This document shows, piece after piece, positions 9,791-22,170 of a stretch of 64,000 nt of DNA (positions within the stretch are counted from its first letter, which is position 1; the number at the start of each line of letters is the position of its first letter). Source of the stretch: Agrostemma githago (lineage: Eukaryota; Streptophyta; Magnoliopsida; Caryophyllales; Caryophyllaceae); the NCBI GenBank assembly GCA_958450325.1, contig OY288243.1, forward strand, positions 48,624,878-48,688,877, written 5' to 3'. The translations under genes were made by a program, and so were the position numbers. Under the pieces are notes generated by a model. The model searched no databases, was not told the DNA's origin, and was given only the letters and a program-made list of their open reading frames with translations.

Positions 9791-10824
9791 ATGGACGGAA
9801 TATACTTGGGATAATTAGTACATCGATACTCCACGTCAGTTGATTAACGTAAATCGATAACGCTCAGCTGACTAGAGTTAGACATTATTGTCGTAAGACG
9901 GTGGTGATCAACTGATCCCTTTCGGTCACACCTATAGGATGAGATCCAAATAGAAAACTAATTATTTGTATTTGATACAGTTAATCAGTTCCTTGCGTAT
10001 ATATTTGATATATGCTTTGTAATGAGAGTTATTAATTGGAGATAGAGTTTAGAACTCAGTCTGATTAAGTTTATTAGTCTATTATACGATAATTGACTGA
10101 ATAAACTTTACGTCTTATTTTAATACGATTAAATAAGACCTAATTTAGTATTTAACGTTAATTACTAAATTAGTTGAGGTTTTGTATGCTTTTATGGGTA
10201 GTGATAATTAGCCATTTATATTTACAAGAAGTTGTAAATTTAGCTAAGTAATTATTATTATGGGACCTATTATATATAGATATAATAGTAATGTACTACT
10301 TAAAGAGTTAAGAGTATATTATTTATTTGATGTGATCAATTATATGAGATAATTGATCATGTCACACATAAGCATTTGTATGACAAATGACAAAAATAAA
10401 TGGACCCATTTTATGTACATGTATATGGCACACTAGTAAAATAAGGGCAATAATGGTTGTTCTTATTTATGTGCATGCATGAATAATAGTAATTATTACA
10501 CTAGACCCTTGACTTTATGCATGCAAATAAAATAAAGCAATTGGTCTTCCCTAAATTAGGGGTGGCCGGTTTCGGGGGTCGTTTAAGGGAACATTGTTGT
10601 TCTTATTTTGACATCCATTTTTTCATTAGTGAATGCTTTTCCTCTTCTCCGAAATTCTCTCATATATACTTATATTTATCCTTATTACTAAAGTAGTAAT
10701 ATTCAAAATATTAGTATAGGGTTCATCACTATTATTATCTAGTTAATAATAATAGTGATTTTTGGGTGGAATCTTGGTGCAATTAGAAGGAGATCTTCTA
10801 CTTTGGAGATTCAAGTTTTGGAGG
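9743..10824 (+). repeat. Copia 3' LTR, left part
   Basis: Starts TGTTGGAGCAAGTG directly after the polypurine tract. AT-rich and without coding. Interrupted at 10824 by Tat element A, with target duplication GGAGG (10820-10824). The rest resumes at 22849. Confidence 0.8.
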
Positions 10825-11502
10825 TGATTGGGGTCGGCAGCCTGTCAAGAGATCGCCTGCTGGGCAGGCCCTAGAAGGATTCCCGTCAAGCTCGGAAGGC
10901 CGGTCCCAGGCTAGAAGCTAAAACGAGCGTGAAAGCGCTAAGGATGGCAGTCGGCCGCTGGAACCATAAGTCGTCCCAGTCTGCTGGAACCCAGCAACCG
11001 CTGCCCAAAGTCCGCCTGCCTTGGGGGAAGGCCCTGGTCGACAGGGTCAGGACCCCCCGGGGGCCCTCTCGTCATTTCGCCTAAGGTAATTAGGAATGGG
11101 TGGATGAGAGGCTGCCACTTGTCACTTTCTTATCCAACCATTCCTCTCCCACTTCTCTCTCTTGTGGGAAGGTATAAATACTCAACCCTTTCCCACAAGA
11201 GAGGGGTTGGATTTTTCTCTCTCTAAACCCTTACTCCTAAAAGCGCCACCTAGCTCCTCACGAACTAGGTCTCTCAAGGCATTTCACGGGCTGACTTAGG
11301 CATCGGAGAGGGTTCCCTCGGACAACCTCCGAGGCCCTGTGCGTTCATTGTGCAGGGAGCAGGCCAACTCCGCCGGGAAGGTCCGATCCTGGGAGTGAGA
11401 CGAAAGAGAGGTTCAAGGAAGTCAATCGATCAATTGTTCACCAGCGATCCAATCGCATAGCCCGGATTCAAGGCCGGGTTAATTGTTTCCGTGACCGGAA
11501 CA
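10825..11502 (+). repeat. 5' LTR of element A
   Basis: Starts TGATTGGGGTCGGC and ends GACCGGAACA. Collinear with 22171-22848 over its full length. Contains a TATA box at 11173. Confidence 0.95.
11173..11180 (+). promoter_or_regulatory. TATA box of the 5' LTR, element A
   Basis: TATAAATA flanked by the direct/inverted word TTGTGGGAA...TTCCCACAAGAG, so the box sits in the loop of a possible hairpin (arms near 11161-11170 and 11191-11200). The same arrangement occurs in the 3' LTR at 22519-22526. Confidence 0.75.
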
Positions 11503-11505
11503 ATT

Positions 11506-11523
11506 TGGCGCCGTCTGTGGGGA
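11506..11523 (+). other. Primer binding site of element A
   Basis: TGGCGCCGTCTGTGGGGA begins four bases after the LTR end. This is a common primer binding site in plant Tat/Athila-type gypsy elements, complementary to the 3' end of a host tRNA (probably tRNA-Arg or tRNA-Asp; not decidable by eye). Confidence 0.8.
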
Positions 11524-11590
11524 ACTTACGGTTGTGCTCACGAGTTACCCACTAAAATCAACCACTCATAATCACAAAACTAAAACAATC

Positions 11591-14500
11591 ATGCCAGAAA
11601 TCGTTGATGCCAGCGCAGGAACGGGTCCGACGGTCCTACCGGTGACCCCCCTGTATGGTATGCCGCAGTTGGAGAGGGTTCCTCCTGCCACGACCCTAGG
11701 GGTAGGGGGAACCAGTCTCCTCGGCGGACCTAACACTGCTGTGACACCTGAGTTGGGGCCACACCCAGGGCACGCTCTGAATCTAACCCCAGCTCAGATG
11801 GCACAGACAGCCGCTTTCTTCTCTGCGATGCTGAACCAGGAGTTCACTCCGGAGGACTTGGTAGGCAGGGTCGCATCGGCTCCCAGGCAACCATCCCCAA
11901 TCAGCAGGGATGAAGCTGGGGGCACGAGGCGGACCGCCGCCAGGAATGCTCAGAGGAAAGCAAGAAGGACGGCACAAGCATATGCGCATGTGCGAAGGCG
12001 CATTACCACCGGCAATCCAGAGCCACCTGTCCAACAGGCGTTCTCCATTCACACAGCAGAATCAGCGTCTGGAGAGCAGGGAGGCTTATCCCGAGGATTA
12101 CAGGATCGAATGAGGCCCAGGGAGCCCATGTCAAAACGCTTGGGAGAAAAACCAGGCGGGGTTTTCTCCAGGCTAACACCGGCAGCCAGAGAGCAGTCAG
12201 CCCCTGGTTTATCCCAAAGCCTGCAATCAAGGCTCAACCGGGGGCAACCGCTCGAATCTAAGTATCACCAGGGTGAGAGTTTCTGTCACTCTCAGAGGAA
12301 GAGACCCAGACAAGTCTCCCCTGAGACAGAAGATGAAGCAGCGAGCAGGCCGCCCCCAAGGCACCGCTCCCCCAGCATGAGGAAACCGGCCCATAAACAA
12401 TGGGATACTCATGGTAACCAGTCTGGGGAAAGCAGGTCACGATTGGTGGGCAGGCCCACAAAAACCCCACTTCATCCTGAGGTACAAGAGTACCCCATTC
12501 CAAAAATTAAAATGCCCACCATTAAGTTTGATGGGACAACAGACCCAGAGGACCACCTGGCAGCGTTTGAGAGCCACATGGGCATGTACGACGTAGATGA
12601 TGCCATCTGGTGCAAAGTTTTCCCAACCACCCTGGTAGGGCTCGCACAGGGATGGTTCAGAGACCTCCGCCAGGGGTCAGTCAAGTTCTTCATAGAGCTG
12701 GCCGAGATCTTCCTCGAACAATATGCTGGGAATAAAAGAAGACGCCTCACCCGTTTCGACCTTATGACCCTGAAGCAGAAAAAAGGTGAAAGTGTGAGGG
12801 AATACCTGAGAAGGTTTGATCTATCCTACCAGCAGGTCAAGGAGATCGATGATTCCACCGCCGCCTACGCCCTGACAATCTCCCTACTCCCAGGGGAAAT
12901 GAAAAACCAGATGATCAGGGCCCAGCCAGAAACCTTGGCCATGGCCAGGAAAATTGCGGAAGGGTTCATTCTGCAGGAGGAGTTCCACGGCCTGACGGAT
13001 ACCCCTGCAGGCCAAACAAGGCCTCAAGGGGGACCGCAGGGTGGGCGTGGCAGAAGTGAGCCAGGCAAGCAGAGGGAAGAGGGAGACACTCCCAAGAGGG
13101 AGCGCACTGTCTACCAGCCCAGGTTCGACAGTTATACTGCCCTGAACAAATCCAGGGCGGAGATCTTCGAACTGGAAAAAGAAACTGCTAAGTGGAATCG
13201 CCCGAACAAACCCCGCAGCCCGAAAGGAGACCCCAAGAAATTTTGCACTTTCCACGATTGCATAGGCCACACCACCGAGGAATGCCGTCACCTGAAAGAC
13301 GAAATCGAGAAGTTAATCAGGAACGGATGGTTAGCCAACTACGCAGCCAAGAATAAGTCTCAGAAGGAAGTATCTGAGAAACCCGAAGGGTCAGGGCAGA
13401 ACCGCATGGTGATCCACGTAATTTCAGGAGGCATTGAGGGCCATCTCAGTCGAAGAGGCCAAAAAAGACAAATGCGCGAACTAAGGAACCAGATTTGTTA
13501 TGCTGAGAAAGCAGGAAGTCCAAGAGGAGTGACATTAAGCATCACCCCTGATGATGCAGGGCGCGTAGTATACCCGCACAGTGATCCTTTGGTGCTGTCC
13601 CTAGAGATCAGCAACCACATTGTGCGGAGGTGCATGGTAGACACTGGCGCATACACAAATCTACTGTACAAAGACGCCTTCGAGAAAATGGGCCTGGAAA
13701 AAAGGCACTTACGACCTGCCCCCGGATCGTTATACGGATTCAGTGGAGCGGGCGTGCTGCCCATGGGAGTCATAGACCTACCCGTAACCTTTGGGGAAGG
13801 CTCCACTGCCAGAAATGTCAGGGCAACCTTTGTTGTTGTGGATGCAAGATCCGCCTACAACGCCCTAATCGGCAGAGCCACCCTGGACGAAATCGAGGCG
13901 GCCATCTCCATCAGGGCCCTCACCATAGCGTATGTCACCGATTTCGGGCTAGAAGGAAAAGTGCGCGGGGACCAAGAGTCAGCCAGACAATGCTACTCCG
14001 TGGCCCTGCAAGAGCACGAGAAAGAAAGAAAAGGAAAAAGAAAGGCTGACAGTTCCCCCAGCAGGGAGGGCGAAATCCCAGCCGAGCACCCGGCGTCCGA
14101 CCACCTGGAGCCAGGGGGCGAAAGCATGCTGGTAGACTTAGAGCCAGGAAGGCAGGTCCTAATAGGAGTTGACCTGGAGGAGTCCTACCAGGCTGAACTG
14201 GTCAAACTGCTAAAAGAAAACAAAGACGTATTCGCCTACTCGGCAGACGAGATGCCCGGCGTTGATCCATCATGCATCGTTCACAGGCTGAACGTAAGCA
14301 TGGACGCTCGCCCTGTAAAACAGAAAAAGCGAAACATGTCCGCAGAAAAAGACGCGGCAATCAAGGAAGAAATTGACAAACTCTTGAAAGCAGATTTTAT
14401 TGAAGTCTGTGACTACCCAGAATGGCTGGCGAATGTAGTCATGGTCAAAAAATCGTCGGGCGCATGGAGAATGTGCGTGGACTTTACAAACCTCAACAAG

Positions 14501-17313
14501 GCCTGCCCGAAAGACTGCTATCCGCTCCCCAGAATCGACCAACTGGTAGACGCCACCAGTGGCTATACCATGCTGAGCTTCCTAGACGCCTTTTCAGGGT
14601 ATCATCAAGTATACTTGTGGCAGCCGGACAGGGTGAAGTGTGCGTTCATCACCAGTTCAGGCACCTACATGTACAAGATGATGCCATTCGGGCATAAAAA
14701 TGCAGGGGCTACATACCAACGGTTAGTTGATAAAGTGTTTGAAAAACAAAAAGGCAGAAACATTGAGGCTTACGTCGATGACGCCATCGTAAAAAGCAAA
14801 GAAGACAGAGAGCACCTGATAGACCTGCAGGAGACCTTCTGCTCCCTGCGCGCCTACAAAATGAAACTCAATCCGAAAAAGTGTACGTTTGGGGTCCGCT
14901 CCGGTAAATTCTTGGGATTCTTGGTCAGCTCTCGGGGGATAGACGCCAACCCTGAGAAAATTCAGGCAGTTCTAGACCTTCCCGAGCCCAAGACCATTAG
15001 AGACATCCAACGCCTGACGGGCCGCATGGCCGCCTTAGCACGATTTGTCGCCCGGTCAGCAGACAAGGCTACTCCTTTCTTCAAGATACTGAAAGGAAAC
15101 AAACAGTTCAAGTGGGAAAACGAGCAGAAAGAGGCCTTCGAGCAATTGAAGGACCATCTTAAGAAGCTCCCCACCCTGGCCAGGCCAGTAGCAGGGGAAA
15201 AGCTTTTCCTCTACATTGCAGTGACCAATATAACTGTCAGCGCGGTCATCTTACGGGAAGAGGCAGGCACCCAGTAACCTATATACTTCGTAAGTCATGC
15301 GCTGGGGGCATCCGAGAAAAATTACCCGATGGTCGAAAAAGCCGCCTACGCAGTCATAATTGCTGCCAGAAAACTCAGACCTTACTTTGACGAGCATCCA
15401 GTCGTGGTCCTTACCGACCAACCGCTGGAGAAAGTATTGGAAAAATTTGAAAATTCAGGGAGATTACTGAAATGGGCAATCGAGCTGAGTGGGCTAGGGA
15501 TATCTTACCAGCCAAGAACAGCCATCAAAGCCCAAGCCTTAGCGGATTTTCTGGCTGAGTGCTCCCATTCAGGGGAAGAAGAGACCCCTGCCGAGGAATG
15601 GGTCGTGCATACCGATGGATCCTCGACAGCCAATGGCGCAGGCGCGGGCGTCGTACTGACCAGCCCAGGGGGGCTGACTTTGAGCATGCCCTCAGGTTTG
15701 TCTTCCCAGCATCAAACAACGAAGCAGAGTACGAAGCAGTACTCGCAGGCGTCAAGCTGGCTAAGGCCGCAGGGGCAGAACGGATTGTCCTGGCGACAGA
15801 CTCCCAGCTCATCGCCAACCAAATCAATGGTGAATACAAAGCAAGGGACCAAGCAATGGCCACATACCTGGAAATGGTGAAAGGAGAGTTGTCAGGCCTG
15901 AAATCATATGAGATCAAACAGATCCCCCGCTCCCAGAACAATCGAGCAGATGCCCTGTCGAAACTGGCAAGTTCCAGTCTACAGGACATACGGAGGTCAG
16001 TATGGGTCGACGTCTTGCATGAGAAATCCACAAGCCCCTGTCAGGCAATTTGCACCGTGGAAGAAGGTCCGGAAAGCTGGATGACTCCCTTCATCCAATT
16101 CAAAAGACATGGTGTCCTGCCATCAGACGCAGCACAAAAAAGGAAAATACAGGCTAGAGCAACCTGGTTCATACTCATTGAGGGGGAACTTTATAAGAAA
16201 TCCTTTACTTATCCCCTGCTCAAATGCCTACGGGCAGATCAAGCTGCTGAAGTGTTGGAAGATATCCACTCAGGGATTTGTGGGCATCACATCGGAGGGA
16301 GATCCCTAGCCCACAAAGCCCTAAGGGCAGGCTACTACTGGCCCACCATGCCGGCGGACGCCAAGAGCCTGACCCAGAAATGCAGAAAATGCCAACTCTT
16401 CGCCCCGTCAATCCATGCCCCGGCCCAGGAGCTCAGGCCAATCCTATCCCTCATCCCCTTCGCTCAATGGGGAATGGACATACTAGGACCCTTCACGGTG
16501 GCCACAGGGGGCAGGAAATTCTTGATTGTCGCCATAGACTACTTCACCAAATGGGTGGAAGCCGAAGCAGTGCCCAACATTACTGAGCCGGCGGTCAGAA
16601 AAGTGGTTTGGCGAAATATTATCACCAGGTTCGGTCTGCCCAAAATATTGGTATTTGACCATGGCAGACAATTTGATAATGATCCTCTAAGAATCTGGCT
16701 GGAAAGCCACAACATCGCAGTCGCTTATTCAGCCGTCTGTCACCCGCAAACCAACGGACAGGCAGAAGCGGCCAACAAACAAATCTTAAATGGCCTGAAG
16801 AAAATGGTGGATGACTGCAAGGGTAGGTGGGCTGACGAGCTTCCCAGTATACTCTGGTCAATCCGAACTACCAGGAAAGAGTCTACAGGCCAGACCCCGT
16901 TTGGTCTGGTATATGGAGCAGAGGCATTATTACCAATTGAGGCAATGATCCCTTCTCTGCGCTCCCTGCAGTACGACCGAGCTGAAAACGAAGCTACAAT
17001 GGTCGAAGCCTTGGACCTGGTAAATGAGTTAAGGGAGGAAGCTAGCACCAACATCGTTGCCTACCAGCAACGAATGAGGAAAGCCTTCAACACCAAAGTC
17101 CGACAGAGGAACTTCCAGATGGGTGAGCTGGTTCTGAGAAAAACACAGGCGGTCGGAAAATCAAGGGAGCATGGAAAGCTAAGTGCAAACTGGGAGGGTC
17201 CATACCAAGTGACCCAAGTCCTGGGACCAGGCACATACAAAATCGCTAACCTTGAAGGACAAGAGTTGCATGCTCACTGGAATGCGGACACTTTAAAGAA
17301 ATACTACGCCTGA
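11591..17313 (+). pseudogene. Gag-pol of element A with one stop and one frameshift
   Basis: ATG at 11591; the frame is open further upstream but without an ATG. Gag lies at about 12490-13020 with a knuckle-like CTFHDCIGHTTEEC near 13245. Protease motif VDTGAYTNLLY near 13636. Reverse transcriptase with PLPRIDQLVD (14522), MPFGHKNAGATYQR (14677) and the catalytic AYVDDAIV (14770). First RNase H follows, then the archaeal-type RNase H (VVHTDGSS near 15602), the double-RNase H layout of Tat elements. Integrase has HHCC residues (HSGICGHH, CRKCQLF), D in WGMDILGPF, D in VFDHGRQFDN and E in TNGQAEAANK. Two lesions are seen: TAA at 15275-15277 in the first RNase H, and a frameshift at about 15665-15690 near a run of six G. 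Otherwise intact, ending at TGA 17311-17313. Confidence 0.93.
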
Positions 17314-17551
17314 AGAAAATTCGAAGATAGTTTTTATTTTTTGCTAAAAACAAATGGCGGAGGACGGTCAAAAAATGTCGACGGCTCCGACCACCCAAAA
17401 ATGTCACAAGTTTATAAGGAAATAAGGAATATTCAGATTTATGCTCGTTGCCTGTTCACACTCGCGTTCTTCACACACAAACGAGAAGGGGGCAATAGGG
17501 GGAGGCCCCCCTGTTGCCAAAATCGGGAAAAATGACCCCCCCAACAAAAAT

Positions 17552-18250
17552 CCGAGCGCCACCCTGCTTACCTCTGGGCAGGCAGGGGGCAGGCCCCCTG
17601 GACTTTGAACAAAAGCCAGGGACAGGCCAGACTGACAAGGACTGGGGGCAGGCCCCCCAACCTTGTATAAAAAACGCAAAAGCCACCCCGCTTACCTCTG
17701 GGCAGGCAGGGGGCAGGCCCCCTGGACTTTGAACAAAAGCCAGGGACAGGCCAGACTGACAAGGACTGGGGGCAGGCCCCCCAACCTTGTATAAAAAAAA
17801 CGCAAAAGCCACCCTGCTTACCTCTGGGCAGGCAGGGGGCAGTCCCCCTGGACTTTGAACAAAAGCCAGGGACAGGCCAGACTGACAAGGACTGGGGGCA
17901 GGCCCCCCAACCTTGTATAAAAAACGCAAAAGCCACCCCGCTTACCTCTGGGCAGGCAGGGGGCAGGCCCCCTGGACTTTGAACAAAAGTCAGGGACAGG
18001 CCAGACTGACAAGGACTGGGGGCAGGCCCCCCAACCTTGTATAAAAAAAACGCAAAAGCCACCCTGCTTACCTCTGGGCAGGCAGGGGGCAGGCCCCCTG
18101 GACTTTGAACAAAAGCCATGGACAGGCCAGACTGACAAGGACTGGGGGCAGGCCCCCCAACCTTGTATAAAAAACGCAAAAGCCACCCTACTTACCTTTG
18201 GGCAGGCAGGGGGCAGGCCCCCTGGACTTTAAACAAAGCCAGGGACATGC
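17552..18250. repeat. GC-rich tandem array with alternating 124- and 126-bp units
   Basis: Unit starts (word CTTACCT) are at 17567, 17691, 17817, 17941, 18067 and 18191, so the spacing alternates 124, 126, 124, 126, 124. Alternate units share small variants (ACCCTG with an 8-A run, or ACCCCG with a 6-A run). The real period is therefore a 250-bp dimer. It lies between pol and the antisense gene. Long minus-strand open frames across it are a by-product of the repeat and have no recognisable domain. Tandem arrays in this 3' region are typical of Tat elements and can seed satellites. Confidence 0.95.
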
Positions 18251-18460
18251 TGTGACAGGCGCGATTAAACAACAAGGAAAGGATCCCCGAATTTCAAAAC
18301 AGTTTGCCATTGAGGAAATATTCCACAAACAGGACCCATGAAGGGTAGAAGGTCTTTACAAAGTTAAGAAGAAAAAACAAAGTAGCAAATATTACAAACA
18401 AACTGGCCATAACACTGGCTCAGCACGGAAGGATAAAAGCTTTTACAAGAAAACAGGGCG

Positions 18461-20769
18461 TCACATAGCATCCTGGTGAGCGTCGGCGTCTGCCTCGGGC
18501 TGCCTGGTCGCCCGAGCTTCGTTCTTAGCGGCATAAAGACTCCGGAAGGAGTCCTCATCAAAAGTAGGGAACATCTCCCCTATCACCTCCATCACCAACT
18601 CCAGAGAGGAGTTGGCACCGCTCGCAAAGCTGGCATCCACTGCAGCCTCAGCCTCCTCAGCCAGGGTCTCCTTCTCCTTCGTCCATTCCCCTTTAGCCTG
18701 TTCAAAAGTCGACTTAGCCTTTGACAGCTGCTCCTCCAAGTCAGTCACTCTCCCCTTTAAGTGCCCCATCTCGGCCAAAGACAGATTGGCTCGGTCCAAC
18801 GACTGCCGGTTCTCCTTCAGATCGGCCTCTAGCTTAGCAACCTCCTTCACAGCCATCTCCCTCTGCAGCCTCCACTGACCAGCCTGCTTCTTGGCCTCCT
18901 CTAACTCGCTTTCTTGCCTTGTCATCTTATCTTTCAAGGAGCTTATCAGGGAGACATCCCTCTCTACCATAGCCAGGCGGTCGGGAGGAGGAGCCCCAGG
19001 AGTAATTGTCAGCTCCTTGTCACTCAGGCGGCTGAGAGCCGCCAGTTCCGCAGACGCCAGCATAACCTTGGAGGTACGCTGGATATATTGGAGCACTTGA
19101 TGAGAAGTTGAGGCCACCATTTTTGTAAGGCGGACGACCAAGACGGCTCCGGAGTCAGAAAGCAAGCCTGACACGTCCACACTGTCACCAGCCGTGTAGT
19201 GGAACTCTGCGTTTTCCTCTGGGAAGGGAGTGCTTGGAGGCTCACGTGCAGGGCGCTTCGCCTCAGGGGTGGTAACATCCGCCTCCAGGTCCACCACGTC
19301 AGCACTAGGAGCCTCCCTCCCTCTTTTCCTCCTCAATTCCAAGGGAACGCTCTCCCCAGTCCCCTCGGAATTTCCAGGCTGCGTTTCCTGCGAGATCCGA
19401 GGGCCAGCCGGAGAGGCACCCTGTTTCTGATTGGGGGAAGGAGTAGCTCCAGAAGTAACCTCCGCCTCCCCCTCATGGATGCTGGGGGTAGGTGTCGCCG
19501 GCTTCGACGAAGGCAGCCGGGGTGGGAGAGGTAATCTTCGACCAACGGCAAAGTCTTTCACAAGCTTCATGAGGGCTTTGCTCCCCTTCCTAAAATTTGC
19601 AGGGAGGGAAGGACGCTTTGAAAGAACGACCAATTCCTCGCTCAGGCCCAACTTCCTGACCTGCTTCTTGGTCCAGCGCCAAGTATAGGAATCTGCAGAA
19701 AGGAAAGGCGGTCATCTAAAAAGCAGGGAGAAATAAAGTCTCTGGAAAATCGTGACAACAAAAAATCCCTAGAACTACCTTCAAGGCCAGGAATCAGGCC
19801 CAGGGGAAGCAAATACTCGTCTGTCGTAATAAGCTCCGCATGGGGGAGCCAGAAAGCAGGGCCAAAGTTCCCATGTTTATCCACCACAATCTCAAACTTT
19901 TTTATCAAAATCTCCTCCTTCTCGCTCAGCCTGACCTCCAGAGCCTTCCCCCCAACACGTGGGTGATACTCCTCGCGCGTCTCCATGCGGGTGTGGACAT
20001 GGTTCCTAAAATGTCTAGGAATTTTCCACCCTGACGCGCTATGAATATATATAAAGTTATTTTTCCAGTCCTTTAGGCTGCTCATAGCCGGCCAGACCAA
20101 GGCATACTTTTTCTGCTTCAGCAGAGACCAATAACCAGGGGAGCCATCCCCCCCAGATGAGGACACCATTTGAAGACCGACCATGAAACGAAGGGCGTCA
20201 ATATAAGGCCCCTCGCCATGGAAAAGGCAGGTCCAGGTATAAGCTACTAAGGATCTAATGGCAGTTGCAGTCAGCTGGGCAATAGCAACGTTCATCCTCC
20301 TGAAGGTTTCCTCCAGGAAGGGGTGCAGTGGGAATCGCAGGCCAAATTCCAAGGCCTTGTGGTAGACGGCCACACATCCTTCTGGGGGACAGCACACTGT
20401 GTCCATTTCCCCAGGGACTTCAATGGCCTTAGCAGCGTTACTCTCCAAAATCAGGTCGCTGTTCTTGGCCTCAGGGTAGGTCTTTAGGGGGACCACATAC
20501 TTTTCCTTGTCCAAGAAATAGGTCCTCCCCCTCTCCCTGCGGATGAGGGGGCCGGCGACCCTGGAAGGATCCACCTCCAGGGCCTCGTCATCGGAGTCGA
20601 CCACGTCAAAGGGAGCTGGTTCGGGTGACTCAGCACCCTCCCCCCCTGTGATAATCGTCCTCCTCCCTAAGGCCGACCCCGGAGGAAGAAGCTATGTCAC
20701 GTCGGCCACCATCGCCGCCACTAGTTCCCCCGAGCAAAGAATTAAAAGAAAGAGGACAGACTCGTGACA
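18461..20769 (-). CDS. Antisense gene of element A: PF04195-like protein with coiled-coil tail, two exons
   Basis: Lies antisense to pol, between the tandem array and the 3' LTR. Exon 1 runs 20769 to 19779 and exon 2 runs 19692 to 18461. The 86-bp intron has a donor GAAG|GTAGTT and acceptor CTGCAG|AT, and splicing keeps the frame. The first part (GLRFPLHPFLEETFRRM, near 20300) resembles the putative gypsy-type transposon domain PF04195. The second part is a long charged helix (about 18500-18950) rich in E, K, R and Q, likely a coiled coil. The ATG at 20769 is out of frame with the body by one base at a run of seven G (20640-20646), so this copy is probably inactivated. Antisense ORFs at this place are known from Tat elements such as Grande and Retand; their function is unknown. 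Confidence 0.78.
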
Positions 20770-20966
20770 TATTGGCTATGGAAGGAAAAAAAGAAGTGAA
20801 AGATTTAAAGTTCTAACCTAAGGACGCCGATAAAGTTGCCGGAGACAGTGACAAGAGGTGTTCCTTGCTCCTCGAAAAATGCTCGGCAAACGAAGAAGAT
20901 TCAAGAAGTATTAAGGGGTGTGAAGTATCAAGAAGAGTAAAAGAAGAGAATGAAGGGAGAGAAGGG

Positions 20967-20974
20967 TTTATATA
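20967..20974 (-). promoter_or_regulatory. TATA box for the antisense gene of element A
   Basis: On the minus strand the sequence reads GGGCTTTATATAAACCC, about 195 bases upstream of the ATG at 20769. Position and flanks are those of a plant core promoter, suggesting an antisense transcript independent of the LTR. Confidence 0.6.
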
Positions 20975-21299
20975 AAGCCCAAGAAGTTCGAAAGGCGATC
21001 CCCTGACAAAACCCTCAATAGTCGTCCACGTGTCGCACACTGGACACCGACTGTTCACCCTTCCCAAGAAGGGCCTCGAAAGACTAAAAATGTCAGAGAA
21101 AGAGCAACCGACGACGTCATTCCCACATAAAAAAATAAATAATAAACACATATTAAAGATACAGTACACAAACACGTCGCCTGAATTTCATTTCATTAAA
21201 TCTTACAAAGGAAAATTACATTCAGTACCCAGCAAGGAAAGAAAACGTACAAGGGCCCAGAAATTCCGGCCCAACAAGTAAACGCCCTGCTAAGCAGGC

Positions 21300-21818
21300 C
21301 TAATCATCATCCAGGTCAGGAGAAGGGTCCCTAGGGCTACCTGAACCTCCAAAGTCCGAGCCCCAGTCCCAGTCTGGGGAGTCTTTGAAGGGATCATCAG
21401 GGATCCCGTCCTCATCCCTGTCACTCAAACAGCCGAGACCCTCACTATCGTCAGAATCTCGGCTGCTATCCTCCCAGTCCCTGCCAAAGGGAACAACCTG
21501 GGATTCGTCGCAGGTGCGACTGCCTGTCTTCTTCACAGGCGAAGAGGGACCTGACGCCAAGGAGGAGTCAGTGTCAGAGAAGTTGGAGTCAAATTGTTCG
21601 GGGTGCAGCCACGGAAAGCACTCGTGGCATCCCCTGTCAAAACAGCCCTCTCCCTGGGGGCAGCGCCTAAACCTAGGCGCAGCAGGAGGCGAGGACCTCC
21701 TAAGGCGCTTGCTCATCCTAGCAGAAGCCTTCTTACCCGTCCGGCGAGAATGAAGGCGTGAACGGCGACTACGGCGGACAGCTCGATAAGCAGCACGAGC
21801 ACAAATTTTTTGATCCAA
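21300..21818 (-). CDS. Second antisense ORF of element A: basic head, acidic tail
   Basis: About 170 codons on the minus strand, between the antisense gene and the 3' LTR. An arginine-rich head (RRSRRSRLHSRRTGKKASAR) is followed by a cysteine/histidine cluster (CPQGEGCFDRGCHECFPW, possibly metal-binding) and a serine/aspartate-rich acidic tail ending SPDLDDD. It has no ATG at its 5' end in this frame; the nearest ATG (21828-21830) is in another frame. A missing exon or a frameshift is possible. A TATA box lies just upstream. I do not recognise the family. Confidence 0.5.
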   Translation of the reverse strand: MDQKICARAAYRAVRRSRRSRLHSRRTGKKASARMSKRLRRSSPPAAPRFRRCPQGEGCFDRGCHECFPWLHPEQFDSNFSDTDSSLASGPSSPVKKTGSRTCDESQVVPFGRDWEDSSRDSDDSEGLGCLSDRDEDGIPDDPFKDSPDWDWGSDFGGSGSPRDPSPDLDDD

Positions 21819-21887
21819 ACCATGATTAAGACGAAGAAAGTGGAAGGATTGAAGATAGACTAAGCAGAAAAGTGGAGGAAGCTGGGG

Positions 21888-21894
21888 TTTTATA
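21888..21894 (-). promoter_or_regulatory. TATA box upstream of the second antisense ORF
   Basis: Minus strand CTTGTATAAAACCCCAG, about 70 bases upstream of the ORF at 21818. Confidence 0.55.
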
Positions 21895-22170
21895 CAAGAG
21901 AAAGCACAGCATTAATGACACTCCAACCACCCTGGAAGAAGAGCCACCATTCAAGAACTCCTCACGGTTCCCGAAAATCCACCAGGAGGAGAAGTGTAAT
22001 CATTACAAAAGCACTCTAAACTCTCTGCATGCCTGACACAAGCAGCGCTACGTCCCTTGGGAAAGTGCAAAACATTAAATGCTGTAGCAGACATAGAATT
22101 CAACCTCCCTCCAAGCAAGAATCGCCAGCAGAGGAAAAGCCTTACTTTCCCCCTGCTGGCGAAGGCCAAT

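Noticed and set aside
17471..18186. Long minus-strand proteins rich in G, P and C
   Set aside because: They follow the tandem repeat period; several phases are open and no domain is visible.
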